From JADFOI01 sp965218935 (GTDB lineage: Bacteria; Acidobacteriota; UBA6911; RPQK01; JADFOI01): 64,000 bases of DNA. Of this stretch, positions 24,314 to 33,376 are shown piece after piece; within the stretch, counting starts at the first letter, position 1, and every line of letters starts with the position of its first letter. Location of the stretch: the NCBI GenBank assembly GCA_965218935.1, contig CBDCMH010000002.1, positions 310,001 to 374,000 on the forward strand. Reading direction: 5' to 3'. Below the pieces are notes generated by a model. That model was not told the origin of the DNA and ran no database searches. It saw nothing but the letters and a program-made list of their open reading frames with translations. The translations under genes were made by a program, and so were the position numbers.

Positions 24314-24898
24314 TCAGTGCATATAAAAGAGACAGGTGAAGAGAGGAATCACGATCGACACATTACCGTCTTGGAGTTCCAGCTCCTGAAGCTCCTCTCC
24401 GCCGGCTTTTTCCAAGGAAGCTTCCAAAATCGACACCACCAAGTTTTGATTCTCGAACATCCGGTCGGAGATATCAAAAACCAGTTTCATTACTTCTCCT
24501 GGCAAGATCGGTTGGCTTGAGTCCGTTTCAATGGAAAGAGTAGCCGGCTTTCCACCGCTACCTTCAGATTCGACGCTTGCCACCAGAGAAAGTTTGCTGT
24601 TTGGCACTGCTGCCTGCGCTTCCACAAAATTTAGGATATCTCCTGAAAACTGCACTTTAACCGCCAGGTGCACAACCGCTTCTTCCTCCAGGCCAGACAC
24701 CTCAAGGGGGACAATGACCTGCTCTCCGAAAACTGCCGAGACATCGTGCAGAGAAATTGTTGGTTTCTCAGACTGTATCCCCCACAAGGGATTCGAAAGC
24801 AAAAGAAGACTTACCGCTATCTCTAAGAACGTGAGCCATTTACGCTCTGTCACTAGAGTTTTTGCTTTCCTACTCTCTGCGGCCCGCTGAACCAGCAC
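24314..24898 (-). CDS. Secreted or anchored cohesin-domain protein
   Basis: 194 residues. After a basic N-terminus there is a hydrophobic signal/anchor (WLTFLEIAVSLLLLSNPLWG, about 21-40). The rest is one cohesin-type jelly roll: SLHDVSAVFGEQVIVPLEV, AVVHLAVKVQFSGDILNFVEAQAA, then GEVMKLVFDISDRMFENQNLVVSIL. Cohesins bind dockerins in extracellular assemblies, but isolated cohesin-like domains occur widely in bacteria without cellulosomes. No dockerin is visible in the window. It is separated from the DUF58 gene by about 105 bp on the same strand. Confidence 0.75.
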   Translation of the reverse strand: MLVQRAAESRKAKTLVTERKWLTFLEIAVSLLLLSNPLWGIQSEKPTISLHDVSAVFGEQVIVPLEVSGLEEEAVVHLAVKVQFSGDILNFVEAQAAVPNSKLSLVASVESEGSGGKPATLSIETDSSQPILPGEVMKLVFDISDRMFENQNLVVSILEASLEKAGGEELQELELQDGNVSIVIPLFTCLFYMH

Positions 24899-25039
24899 CG
24901 CTATGAGTTATCTCCTTCCCAGCGGACCATCAAAAGCAATCAGTCATTGAGAACTTCACGTCGAGGCAGTATATAAGTGATCATGGAAGGTGGCAAGCGT
25001 TTTTTTTGCAGGTGTTTACGACCGTGAAAGGGTGAGGCT

Positions 25040-25585
25040 ATGAAGAGACTTCTGGGGTTTTGGATTGTTCTGTTCATCACAGCTTCGACGTTGGGACATG
25101 ACACCACCCTTTCACCGGATATCCTGAAAAAACTCTTTCCCGAGGCTGATGCTTTCGTGGAGCGTCAGAAACGTTTGACTCAGCAGGAAATACTCCAGGT
25201 GGAACAAGCTTCCGGCGACAAGGTTCAGGAGGTGGACCAGCAATTGACCGTCTCCGTGGCACTTGTCATAGACGATCAAACCAACAAGATCAGTTCGATT
25301 GGAGCCGTTCTGATGGTGGACGCGAGCAGTCCTGAAGGCACGATTGACCTGGTGGTCGCTTACAAGCTGGATGGGTCGGTTAGGAAGGTTCTGGTTCCTG
25401 CAAATGAAGCAGTTGGGCTGTCGAACTCAGAGCCTTTCTGGACGCAACTGGAGGGGAAAAGCCCATCTGACGGCTGGAATCCGGAGGAGGATTTCGAGCT
25501 GGGAGGGGATCCAGTCCGGGCACGAGCGGTGATTCGAGCCGTCCGCCGTGGGATGCATCTGTTCTTGGCTTTTAGGGACGACTGA
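25040..25585 (+). CDS. Exported protein, possibly FMN-binding-domain-like
   Basis: 181 residues with a signal peptide (about 1-19, LLGFWIVLFITASTLG). The mature part starts with LSPDILKKLFPEADAFVERQKRL and later VQEVDQQLTVSVALVIDDQ. This helix-then-strands pattern resembles periplasmic FMN_bind-type proteins of the RnfG/NosR kind, but the FMN-attachment Ser/Thr motif is not clear, so the assignment is tentative. It is transcribed divergently from the cohesin gene and converges on a hydrolase gene. Confidence 0.5.
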   Translation: MKRLLGFWIVLFITASTLGHDTTLSPDILKKLFPEADAFVERQKRLTQQEILQVEQASGDKVQEVDQQLTVSVALVIDDQTNKISSIGAVLMVDASSPEGTIDLVVAYKLDGSVRKVLVPANEAVGLSNSEPFWTQLEGKSPSDGWNPEEDFELGGDPVRARAVIRAVRRGMHLFLAFRDD

Positions 25586-25645
25586 ACTTCGGAGACTTCT
25601 GCAGGGTCTGGAGAGTTCCCGAACTCTTTCTACTTTCTCAGATAC

Positions 25646-26944
25646 TCAGTGGGGAAATCTCTCCAGCATCCACGATAGGACTGCATCGATCTGCTGCTGG
25701 CGCTGATCACCTTTTCCGGCCTTGGGTCCGGAAGGCCGGAAACTAACGTCCCCGCCTTCTATCCAAACCAGTTTCTTGTCTGTGGCACCTGCCGCTTCCA
25801 GAATGGCCTTGGTATCGCTCGGGTAAATGGCCCGCATAGCGGTCCCTTGAACGATCAAGGTGGGAACCTGGACCTTGGCGATGTTTTTGAGCATCGAGGC
25901 GTGAGAGGAGTGACTCGAACGGCTGCTGAGAAAAGCTCGCGGACTGATGTAACCCGGGGTGGGGGATTGGGAGTAGTTGGCAAGCCAGGGTGTGGTTCCG
26001 GCGTTGTTACCCATTATCCGGTCAGAGGGATCTATGGCCAGATCCATGTAGCGCAGATCCGCCCACGTCCGGTAGATGGTCATCATCCGTTGGGTCAGCG
26101 CATTGCGCTCGATCCACTGCTGCTGCGGGCTGGGCAGCTTTTTGAACTCAGGCTGCTGCATCACATTCTGGTAGTGCTCCTGCTCCAGGATCAGAGCCCG
26201 TGCCCAACGGTCCAGGCCTTCCATTCGCCTTTTTTGAGCAGCCCGGTAGCGGGCTATGAACTCCGCTGAGTAGGTGGTCCTTTCCGGAGGCATGCGAAAT
26301 CCGTTGGCCGGGTTGTACATGTCTAGCGACGAATCAATGGAGAGCGGGTCTCCTTCGTCCATCAGGGAAGGATCAATCCGAGTTTCCAAAATGGGTCCTT
26401 CCCCTAAATGGGGAATGGTGGTCAGAAGTCCGTCGGCGGCTGGAAGATCGAATTCATTGAGATCAGGAGGATCTCCCGCCGGTGTGCTGCTGGCTCGTCC
26501 GGGAGATGAGGTCACGGCTTGAGCTTGATAGACGGCCATCAGCGGGCCTCCGCCGCTGGTACCAAAAAGGACCATTTTCTGGTAGCCGCGGCCTCTCAGA
26601 AATCGAATGCCCGCTGCGATGTCCAGAAGCATCTCCTCATGGATTCCGTCAGTGTCGTTATTGAGGTAGCGGTTGTTGTGCCCGAAGGCGGCAAAGCCAG
26701 ATTTGGCCAGCAGAGGGAGAAAGTAGCCTCGAGATCGGTCGCCTCGAGGATGCATAGTCAAGACGGCGGTTTCAGGCATCCTGTCGGCCGGAGTGTAGAG
26801 AATACCCCAGGAAGCGCCTCCGTCCTCAGCCCGCAGACTCACAACCTCTTGTTGGATGGCTGGTTCACTTTGCTGCGCGGAGAGACTGGGGACCCAGGGG
26901 ACCAGGACACACGAGGACAGAAAGACAAGAAAAACTTTTCTCAT
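25646..26944 (-). CDS. Secreted alpha/beta-hydrolase family protein
   Basis: 432 residues from the ATG at 26944, chosen because GGAGAGGATC precedes it and a signal peptide follows (VFLVFLSSCVLVPWVPSLSA). The alpha/beta-hydrolase core has MHPRGDRSRGYFLP as oxyanion region, the nucleophile serine in LFGTSGGGPL near residue 125, and a late VPTLIVQGTAMRAIYP strand. The usual C-terminal catalytic histidine is not obvious (KLVWIEGGDVSF). Substrate unknown. It lies 88 bp downstream of a second secreted hydrolase gene on the same strand. Confidence 0.75.
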   Translation of the reverse strand: MRKVFLVFLSSCVLVPWVPSLSAQQSEPAIQQEVVSLRAEDGGASWGILYTPADRMPETAVLTMHPRGDRSRGYFLPLLAKSGFAAFGHNNRYLNNDTDGIHEEMLLDIAAGIRFLRGRGYQKMVLFGTSGGGPLMAVYQAQAVTSSPGRASSTPAGDPPDLNEFDLPAADGLLTTIPHLGEGPILETRIDPSLMDEGDPLSIDSSLDMYNPANGFRMPPERTTYSAEFIARYRAAQKRRMEGLDRWARALILEQEHYQNVMQQPEFKKLPSPQQQWIERNALTQRMMTIYRTWADLRYMDLAIDPSDRIMGNNAGTTPWLANYSQSPTPGYISPRAFLSSRSSHSSHASMLKNIAKVQVPTLIVQGTAMRAIYPSDTKAILEAAGATDKKLVWIEGGDVSFRPSGPKAGKGDQRQQQIDAVLSWMLERFPH

Positions 26945-27032
26945 GATCCTCTCCTTACCTCGCCTGACCCGGCTACCATGGCCAGGCGGCGTTGAGCCCT
27001 TCTCGTGTTTGAGAAGTGGATCGGCTCCCGGG

Positions 27033-28427
27033 CTACTTTCCCGCCCACTGGCGGGCGTACTCCTCGTAGTATCCGCCCATGAGGGCGTCGTAAAATAATT
27101 GGAAGACAGCGGGCGCGATTCCCTTGGGCAGACCCGGTTCTGGTCTTTCATAGCCGTGGACTCCGGCGCCGAACTGGGTCAAATGGGTCTTGGGAGCCGG
27201 CTCCATGGCCGCAAACATGGGAAGAACAATTCGGTTGTATTTCTCCAGGGTGTGATCGCGGCTGGTTCCTGAGATGCTCAGGAGCACCGGCGGCACGGGC
27301 TTGACCCCTTCTCCCGTCAGCTCCCGGGTATAGCCTTTGTACTGGCGGACCAAATCGTTCCTCTCCCCAGCGCTCAGGTTCAAGCGCCCGGCCATCACCT
27401 GGGCCGCTCCGGCCAGGGACTCGACACCATTTAAGTGGATCGGATACTCGGCCTTGAACTGGGGCAGGTTGGTGCCTTGCTCCCAGTCCTCGTAGACTTC
27501 CTCCATTAACATGGTCAGGTGGTTTAGAATCTCCATCGGATCCCTCTTCTCGGCTGCTTCTATTCCAGCGGAGCGAGCGGTATCGCGCCAGGTGCGTATT
27601 TTCAGGCAGCTGAAGGGAATGTTCCAAGTGGCGTCAACCAGTTGTGAGTAAATGTAGCCAAAGGGAGAATTCTCCAGGCCCATGACTCCGACGATGTTGG
27701 GAACTCGCTGGGTGAGCATGAAAGAAAAGGGTCCTCCCGTCGAATGGCCGTGGATATAGATAGAGTACTCGCCCACAGGCAGGTGCCGTCGCATGAGGTC
27801 TCTGGCTCCCTCCTCAAAGGCCACCGGCCAACCTGCCATCCGATGATAAAATTCCGTCCCCTCCTTAGCGCAGGCCAAGATGATGGTGCCATATCGTTCC
27901 ATCATCGATTTGTCTTCCTTCACCTCATACTGGTCATGGGTGATCAGTTTGTCCTTGTTCCATATAGGCAGTCGCACCGTACCGTCGGGATTCACGGTGT
28001 CCCCCGGCCAGTCTCGACTGGGGTCCAATAGATAGAGCCGACCCGGATAGGTCATGCTCACCACCTTAAAACCGAATTTCCCAGCCAGCAGTCGAGCTAC
28101 GGTGTCTCTGGAGCGGTGATCTCCCGAGCCCCCGTGGAGCAGGAAAACACCGGCCTTGTTTCCGTCCGGTCCCACTGGAATCTTCGAAGTGTCCTGGGAC
28201 TCATAGACCATGGCTCCGATATCCCAATCCATTTCCACAACCCGGATACGGAAAACGTCCTCCCAAACGTTCAACTTGATGTCGGGTCTGGCCATGACCG
28301 CATCGGAGGTCTTGAAAATCTCATCCCGGGAAATGTTCGAGGGCGGATTCCAAGCTCCACTGACGGTTTGAATACTCAAGACCAAGGAGGTCGACAAAAT
28401 AGCTGAAATTACAATCTTTCTGGACAT
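27033..28427 (-). CDS. Secreted alpha/beta-hydrolase family protein
   Basis: 464 residues from the ATG at 28427 with GGGAGA upstream and a signal peptide (ISAILSTSLVLSIQTVSG). The hydrolase core shows FLLHGGSGDHRSRD (oxyanion loop), the nucleophile serine in IYIHGHSTGGPFS and a probable catalytic histidine near GAGVHGYERPE. It is encoded just upstream of another secreted hydrolase, forming a likely two-gene unit. Both probably act on esters or amides in the periplasm or outside; substrates are unknown. Confidence 0.75.
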   Translation of the reverse strand: MSRKIVISAILSTSLVLSIQTVSGAWNPPSNISRDEIFKTSDAVMARPDIKLNVWEDVFRIRVVEMDWDIGAMVYESQDTSKIPVGPDGNKAGVFLLHGGSGDHRSRDTVARLLAGKFGFKVVSMTYPGRLYLLDPSRDWPGDTVNPDGTVRLPIWNKDKLITHDQYEVKEDKSMMERYGTIILACAKEGTEFYHRMAGWPVAFEEGARDLMRRHLPVGEYSIYIHGHSTGGPFSFMLTQRVPNIVGVMGLENSPFGYIYSQLVDATWNIPFSCLKIRTWRDTARSAGIEAAEKRDPMEILNHLTMLMEEVYEDWEQGTNLPQFKAEYPIHLNGVESLAGAAQVMAGRLNLSAGERNDLVRQYKGYTRELTGEGVKPVPPVLLSISGTSRDHTLEKYNRIVLPMFAAMEPAPKTHLTQFGAGVHGYERPEPGLPKGIAPAVFQLFYDALMGGYYEEYARQWAGK

Positions 28428-28533
28428 AGCATCTCCCTTCCCCTCTTTGGGGCCTCGATTCAACACACTTTAGTGATTAAAAGGTCTTACCAGGCTGTTT
28501 CCAGTTTCCTGAAAGAAACAATCTTCTCTCCTC

Positions 28534-29142
28534 CTACCTCTGTAGTCCAAAATGCTCAGCCAAGTACTGTAGCAGTCTTCCCTGTTCTTGCGGCCCTAAA
28601 GTTGCTCCAAGGCTAAGCATCTTGGTGATGGTTTCCTCCCATTGTGCTTCAGATCTGGGTGAGGCAACCGCTTGCTCCAGTGTGTGGCACTGCACACACT
28701 GGCCCAAGAGGATCGCTCTTCCCGGGCCACTGGGCAGGCCTTCTTCGAGAGCCACAGGCGTACTGGACGTATTCGCTTGGAAGCCGCTACTCTCGAAAAC
28801 TGGAGGCGGCGAATCAGGGCCGAAACGGGCTGCCAGATAAACGGTCAAAGGATCGATTTCATCGGGCATCACCTGGGCTCCTCTCGAGATCATGGAGTAA
28901 ATCGTGTCTCTCCATTGCTCAGCAGTTTTTCTCTGTATCATGATGGGGCCCAACCGATGACACTGAGTGCAGCCTTGACCTAAAGCTTCTTCTCCCCGTT
29001 GTTCTTGTGAAGCCTGACTGCTCTGAAGGGCCGGACCAGAAGAACCCCTGGTGACGCCCACGTAGAAGCTCCCCACAAGGCCCAGCGCCAGTGCCAGAAA
29101 GATCAGCGATCGGATCTGTCGGCGACTCTGTTCAAGATGCAT
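28534..29142 (-). CDS. Diheme c-type cytochrome
   Basis: 202 residues from the ATG at 29142 (GAGGGTGATCT upstream). An N-terminal membrane anchor or signal (SLIFLALALGLVGSFYVGVT) is followed by two heme-binding motifs, CTQCH near residue 58 and CVQCH near residue 150. Each is followed by a W[RE][DE]TI helix (EQWRDTIYSMISRG, AQWEETITKMLSLG), so the protein is an internal duplication of a small cytochrome domain. It is presumably a periplasmic electron carrier. It lies upstream of the hydrolase genes, about 107 bp apart. Confidence 0.88.
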   Translation of the reverse strand: MHLEQSRRQIRSLIFLALALGLVGSFYVGVTRGSSGPALQSSQASQEQRGEEALGQGCTQCHRLGPIMIQRKTAEQWRDTIYSMISRGAQVMPDEIDPLTVYLAARFGPDSPPPVFESSGFQANTSSTPVALEEGLPSGPGRAILLGQCVQCHTLEQAVASPRSEAQWEETITKMLSLGATLGPQEQGRLLQYLAEHFGLQR

Positions 29143-29557
29143 CAGATCACCCTCGAAGAAAATCGTCCTTGTTTTAAACTTAGCCTTTCTTACGGATCTC
29201 CGCCACGATGCCCACAAAAGGGCCTCGAATTTGCGTCAATTGTAGACAACTCAGCTGTGCCGAGCAAGAGAAAAATAAACAGGGTATCCCCATTTGACCC
29301 CCTCCGCGACGACCCTCGCTTCCAAAACCTGCTGCTGCGGATGAACTTGATGCCATAAGAGCGGTTACAGGCCTCAAAGGTAGAGTAGATGCTGAGGATC
29401 CGCACCCTATCCGTGAGTTGAAGATACTAGCGCTGGGTCTCCTGAAACTGGGGTGGTTGAAATAGGTATCTTGATGAGCGAGATATCCATCTCCCGGCGC
29501 TGGGAGAAAACCCAACCCCGGGAGACGAAATTCGGCCTCTAAAAACTTCCACTCATC
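29143..29557. other. 415-bp gap holding a kinase-gene remnant
   Basis: Apart from the cytochrome leader and the short remnant at 29287-29358, no gene, terminator or RNA is seen. Confidence 0.4.
29287..29358 (+). pseudogene. Tail of a Ser/Thr protein kinase/TPR gene (remnant)
   Basis: The plus strand reads FDPLRDDPRFQNLLLRMNLMP and stops at 29358. DPLRxDPRFQxLLRRM is a very common last segment of acidobacterial serine/threonine kinase-TPR proteins. Nothing upstream matches the rest of such a protein, so it is a vestige left by deletion. Confidence 0.6.
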
Positions 29558-32500
29558 TTAGAACTCGATGCGCAGCGCCAACTGGACCTGGCGGGGGCGT
29601 GAAACTATATCGTTAATCCTTCCAGCAGTCGATTGAACGCTTCCTCTCGAGCTGAAGATTCGATCGGCGGGCAGGTCGAAATTGGTGTGGTTGGCAATAT
29701 TGAAAAACTCCGCTCGGAACTGGACCCTCGTGCTGCCATCGGCGCCGAAATAGACGCTTTTGAGGATCGAGAAATCCGCGGTTCCATACCCATCGCCGAC
29801 AATCGTGTTGCGCCCCAGGTTCCCGTAAAAACCGGGTTCCGGCACTGTGAAGGCATCTGTGTCTAAATAACGGCAGTCAGCATTGCACTGCACGCCCCCG
29901 GACAGGATCGGGGACTGGCCCACGAACGCCGGCGCCAGGTTGGGGCGAGCCTCTGCCATATCGCGATGGACTGTATCGGGGTGGGCTGTGGCACTAAAGG
30001 GAATGCCGCTGCTGAGGGTAAAAATGCCGGCCACCTGCCAACCGTCCGCAAGAGCCTTTGCCACTCCGCTCTGATTCTGACCAAAGGGGAGATCGTAGGT
30101 GAAATTAGTGACCCAGGTATGGGCGGTGTGAAAATCCGACAACCCCCAGTCGAGCTCCATATTCCAGGGATCCATGTTGGCGGTTTCCGCCAGCTCGCCG
30201 CTGATCACGGCCGATCCATTGTCCAATGTTTTCGACCAGGTGTAGGCTGTCTGAAACTGCAGCCCGTCGGCAAACCGCTTCGTCACCGTGTTCTTCCAGG
30301 CGTGATAGGCGGATGCAGCTCCGGTGGCGTAATAATGCATACGCGTGAAACTCGGGTTGATCCAGTTGGTACCAGGGGGATAGTAGCTGGTGCCGTCGGC
30401 CTTGCCCGCACATAAGGCTGCAGGTGCGCTCGTGTCCTGACCTTCTTGACCCAAAATGAACTGTGTACCGCCACAAAACTGAGGCTCGGGTATATCCAGA
30501 CTGCCACGGTTGCTCAGGTGCACCCCCCGCGAACCGGAGTAAGCCGTCTCCCACACTAAATTCTGGGCAAGCAGTGCCTGCAGGCTCAGGCTCCACTGCA
30601 TCATGTAGGGACTGCTTGGCTCGGACTGGAAAAAGTGAATGCCCTTGGGACCGTCGGCAAGTTCGTCGACGATATCATCCACATTGGGAAACTGCCCCGG
30701 GGTAAAATTCCGCTGGTCGGCCTCCGCCCAAAAGGGTGGCACCCGGTCCAGGGGGACAAAAAGCTGCTTGACGATGATGGGGTCGTGAAACACACCAAAG
30801 CCGGCCCGAATGGAATAATTCCCTGAACCCGTGGGATCCCAGGCCAGTCCAATCCGCGGCGCAAAATCATCTCCCGAAGGATTCTTAAAGATGTTCGGAC
30901 CCACCGTCGATGTAGGATCTCTGAAATGGATCACATTGGCCATTCGACCATATCTTTCTGACGGGACGGTGACGTATTCGTAACGAAGACCGATATTCAA
31001 GGTCAGATTGGGTCGGACTTGAAAATCATCCTGAATATAGAAGCGAGTCAGCCAACTGATGTAGGTCCGGAAGGGATCGGCCTCAGCCAGCGCCAGTCGA
31101 AAACGCGAAGGTGACCCGTTCTCAAGAAAGTCATCGAAGCCGCGATATTGCCAGCTCCCGCCCCAGCGGCCAAGGTTGTTCTTGTCAAAGATATGATATG
31201 TCGTCCCTGCTCCAAACTTCAGGCTGTGGGAGCCCAGGTCATAGGTCATATCGTCGTTAAACTGATAGCTGTCCCCGTTGACCAGTCTTTGGTTGAAGCC
31301 CGACCAGCCTTGCAGCGAGGAGATGTCATCCAGCCCGGAGATCCCTCCAAAAGGCCTTCCCGAGAGGAAACTCAGGGATGGGTCGGGAACATTAGGCCCG
31401 TCTTCAAGAACGTCGAAGAGATAATTGCGCGCAAACCCGATCCGCGCCGTATTCAGAAAGCGCGGGGACAAAACGCTTCTTCCTTCGAGGGAAACGTACT
31501 GGTTGCGAACGGTTCCCTGACGAATATACATCTCAAAGTTGGTTGGATTCGTCTGCGCGGAGTCATCCAGAGTGTAGCGGCCGAAAAAGGAGTGGTTGCC
31601 AACCTCGTAGTCCATCCGCACGGCGAGGTAATCCTGATTTGTGGTGCGTGTATCCGTGCGGTGGTGCGCCGCACTCCACCCATCAGCTGCTTCCACTCCG
31701 TTGGGCAGCGGATAGAGATTCACATAGGGCAGCACAACCGGATCGATGACAATACTGGGATCGGGAAGGATGCCCTGGCGGACCGCCTCAGTCGGAACAT
31801 CGGAATTAAACGTGCGCGGACGGGTTTCCCTCAGGCCCTCATAACTGACAAAAAAGAACAGCTGGTCTCTGGCAATCGGTCCCCCCAGGCTAAAGCCGAA
31901 CTGGTTCTGCTTGTACTCCTCCTTCTCACCAACAAAGAACTCTCGGGCATCCAGATTGTCGTTGCGGTGGTATTCGTAGAGCGATCCGTGAAACGCATTG
32001 GTGCCTGATTGGCTGACGGCGACAATGGCGGCTCCGCCGGCTCTCCCGTGCTCTGCGGTGTAATTGCTGGTCAACAGCTTGAATTCGCGCACCGCTTCGA
32101 TCCCCAGTTGCGATCCCGACACACCAGACGGCAGCAGTCCGATTGGGTTGGTGATGTCCGTTCCGTCCAGCGAGAAACTACTGGCATTGGGTCGGGCCCC
32201 GCTGACCGATATCCGGGCACCCATGCCCAGGGAGAGGTCGCCCTCATTGCTTCTGTAGTTGGTCGTTCCCGCTTGCAACTCGATGAGTCCGGCGAAGTCG
32301 CGCGTGTTCAAGGGCAGATCCGCGATCTGCTGTCGGTCAACCAGCGCAGACAACTGGGAGCTGGTCGTCTCAACCAGGGGCGCATCGCCCGTCACTTCCA
32401 CCTGCTCGCTGATCTCTCCGATGGCCAATTGCAAGTTAAGAACCGCCTCTCGACCAATCGTCAGTACAATGTCGCTCCGGACGGCCGTTTGAAAACCCGG

Positions 32501-32752
32501 CAGGCTGGCTGAAACCCGATAGGTTCCCAGACTGAGATTCCGTGCTCGATAGCTCCCCTCGTCATCGGTCACCACCACGCGAGTGGCTCCCGTGTTCACG
32601 TTCTGAAGCTCGATTTCAACACCGGGCAACACGGCACCGGTTGCATCGGTCACGCTGCCCAAAATCGAACCCACATTTTGGGCTCCCAGTGTGGCCATGC
32701 AGAAAACCAATGCCACAAACAAAATAGATATGCTGCAATAGCTCTTTTTCAT
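29558..32752 (-). CDS. TonB-dependent receptor, Oar-like, with carboxypeptidase-regulatory domain
   Basis: 1064 residues. A signal peptide (1-24) is followed by a carboxypeptidase-regulatory-like beta sandwich (SILGSVTDATGAVLPGVEIEL to about 110). A plug-like region follows (IADLPLNTRDFAGLIELQ, SFSLDGTDITNP), then a large outer-membrane barrel ending in ...QLALRIEF with the C-terminal phenylalanine. GGGAGGAAA lies before the ATG. It likely imports or binds large extracellular substrates such as oligosaccharides or peptides. Acidobacteria carry many paralogues; the ligand cannot be read from sequence. Confidence 0.92.
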   Translation of the reverse strand: MKKSYCSISILFVALVFCMATLGAQNVGSILGSVTDATGAVLPGVEIELQNVNTGATRVVVTDDEGSYRARNLSLGTYRVSASLPGFQTAVRSDIVLTIGREAVLNLQLAIGEISEQVEVTGDAPLVETTSSQLSALVDRQQIADLPLNTRDFAGLIELQAGTTNYRSNEGDLSLGMGARISVSGARPNASSFSLDGTDITNPIGLLPSGVSGSQLGIEAVREFKLLTSNYTAEHGRAGGAAIVAVSQSGTNAFHGSLYEYHRNDNLDAREFFVGEKEEYKQNQFGFSLGGPIARDQLFFFVSYEGLRETRPRTFNSDVPTEAVRQGILPDPSIVIDPVVLPYVNLYPLPNGVEAADGWSAAHHRTDTRTTNQDYLAVRMDYEVGNHSFFGRYTLDDSAQTNPTNFEMYIRQGTVRNQYVSLEGRSVLSPRFLNTARIGFARNYLFDVLEDGPNVPDPSLSFLSGRPFGGISGLDDISSLQGWSGFNQRLVNGDSYQFNDDMTYDLGSHSLKFGAGTTYHIFDKNNLGRWGGSWQYRGFDDFLENGSPSRFRLALAEADPFRTYISWLTRFYIQDDFQVRPNLTLNIGLRYEYVTVPSERYGRMANVIHFRDPTSTVGPNIFKNPSGDDFAPRIGLAWDPTGSGNYSIRAGFGVFHDPIIVKQLFVPLDRVPPFWAEADQRNFTPGQFPNVDDIVDELADGPKGIHFFQSEPSSPYMMQWSLSLQALLAQNLVWETAYSGSRGVHLSNRGSLDIPEPQFCGGTQFILGQEGQDTSAPAALCAGKADGTSYYPPGTNWINPSFTRMHYYATGAASAYHAWKNTVTKRFADGLQFQTAYTWSKTLDNGSAVISGELAETANMDPWNMELDWGLSDFHTAHTWVTNFTYDLPFGQNQSGVAKALADGWQVAGIFTLSSGIPFSATAHPDTVHRDMAEARPNLAPAFVGQSPILSGGVQCNADCRYLDTDAFTVPEPGFYGNLGRNTIVGDGYGTADFSILKSVYFGADGSTRVQFRAEFFNIANHTNFDLPADRIFSSRGSVQSTAGRINDIVSRPRQVQLALRIEF

Positions 32753-33376
32753 CGTTTTTCCTCCCCATTCGGAATCATTTTCGAAAAATTGCTTGATGGA
32801 TCGTATCTCTATTGTCGAGTTGACTCAATTCGATACCTTGGTTAAGTTCAGAGCAGTATACGACCTGCTAATGCTTTCTGCAAGAACTTTCTCCCTGCTT
32901 CAAATTCTGTGACTTTTGCTAAAGACACCGTTGAAGGTGACAACTGCGCTGCAGCCTTCCCACTCCCTCAGTTTCGAGAAATCCACTTCCTCGTCTTTCC
33001 CAACCGACATGGTCATGTGTAAATTCAAGACAGTATAAGCAAGACAGGTTCCATAAACGGTAGATTCCTTACAACTTATTGATTCCACAGGGGATCTCTT
33101 GAATGACAACCCACCGACAGTGGCTCAAAAGTTCAAAAGTTTGGATCTGCTGGCTGATCTCAGCCTATAAAAGATTCGCTAACCTATTGTATTTAAGGTG
33201 CTTAGCGCAGAACACCCGGGCGATCCAAAAATTTGGACCAGATCCGAAAATTTGCCTCTCCAGAGCCGATAGTGCTGCTCGAAAGGAGCCTTCTCTGACA
33301 GGAATCGGATGTTTAAGGAGGACAGCTGACGACTGGGCGTTTGCGACTCTCTGAAACTAGGGTAACATGACGACCG
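32753..33376. other. Divergent intergenic region, no gene supported
   Basis: This 624-bp AT-richer stretch separates the minus-strand TonB receptor from the plus-strand DUF5916 gene and should contain both promoters. A near-palindrome around 32813-32833 (GAGTTGACTCAATTC) is a possible operator. No convincing -35/-10 pair was found, and small open frames here do not look coding. Confidence 0.35.

Noticed and set aside
32900..33109. Small minus-strand gene between the TonB receptor and DUF5916
   Set aside because: 69 codons without recognisable features, no ribosome site, and composition like the surrounding non-coding DNA.
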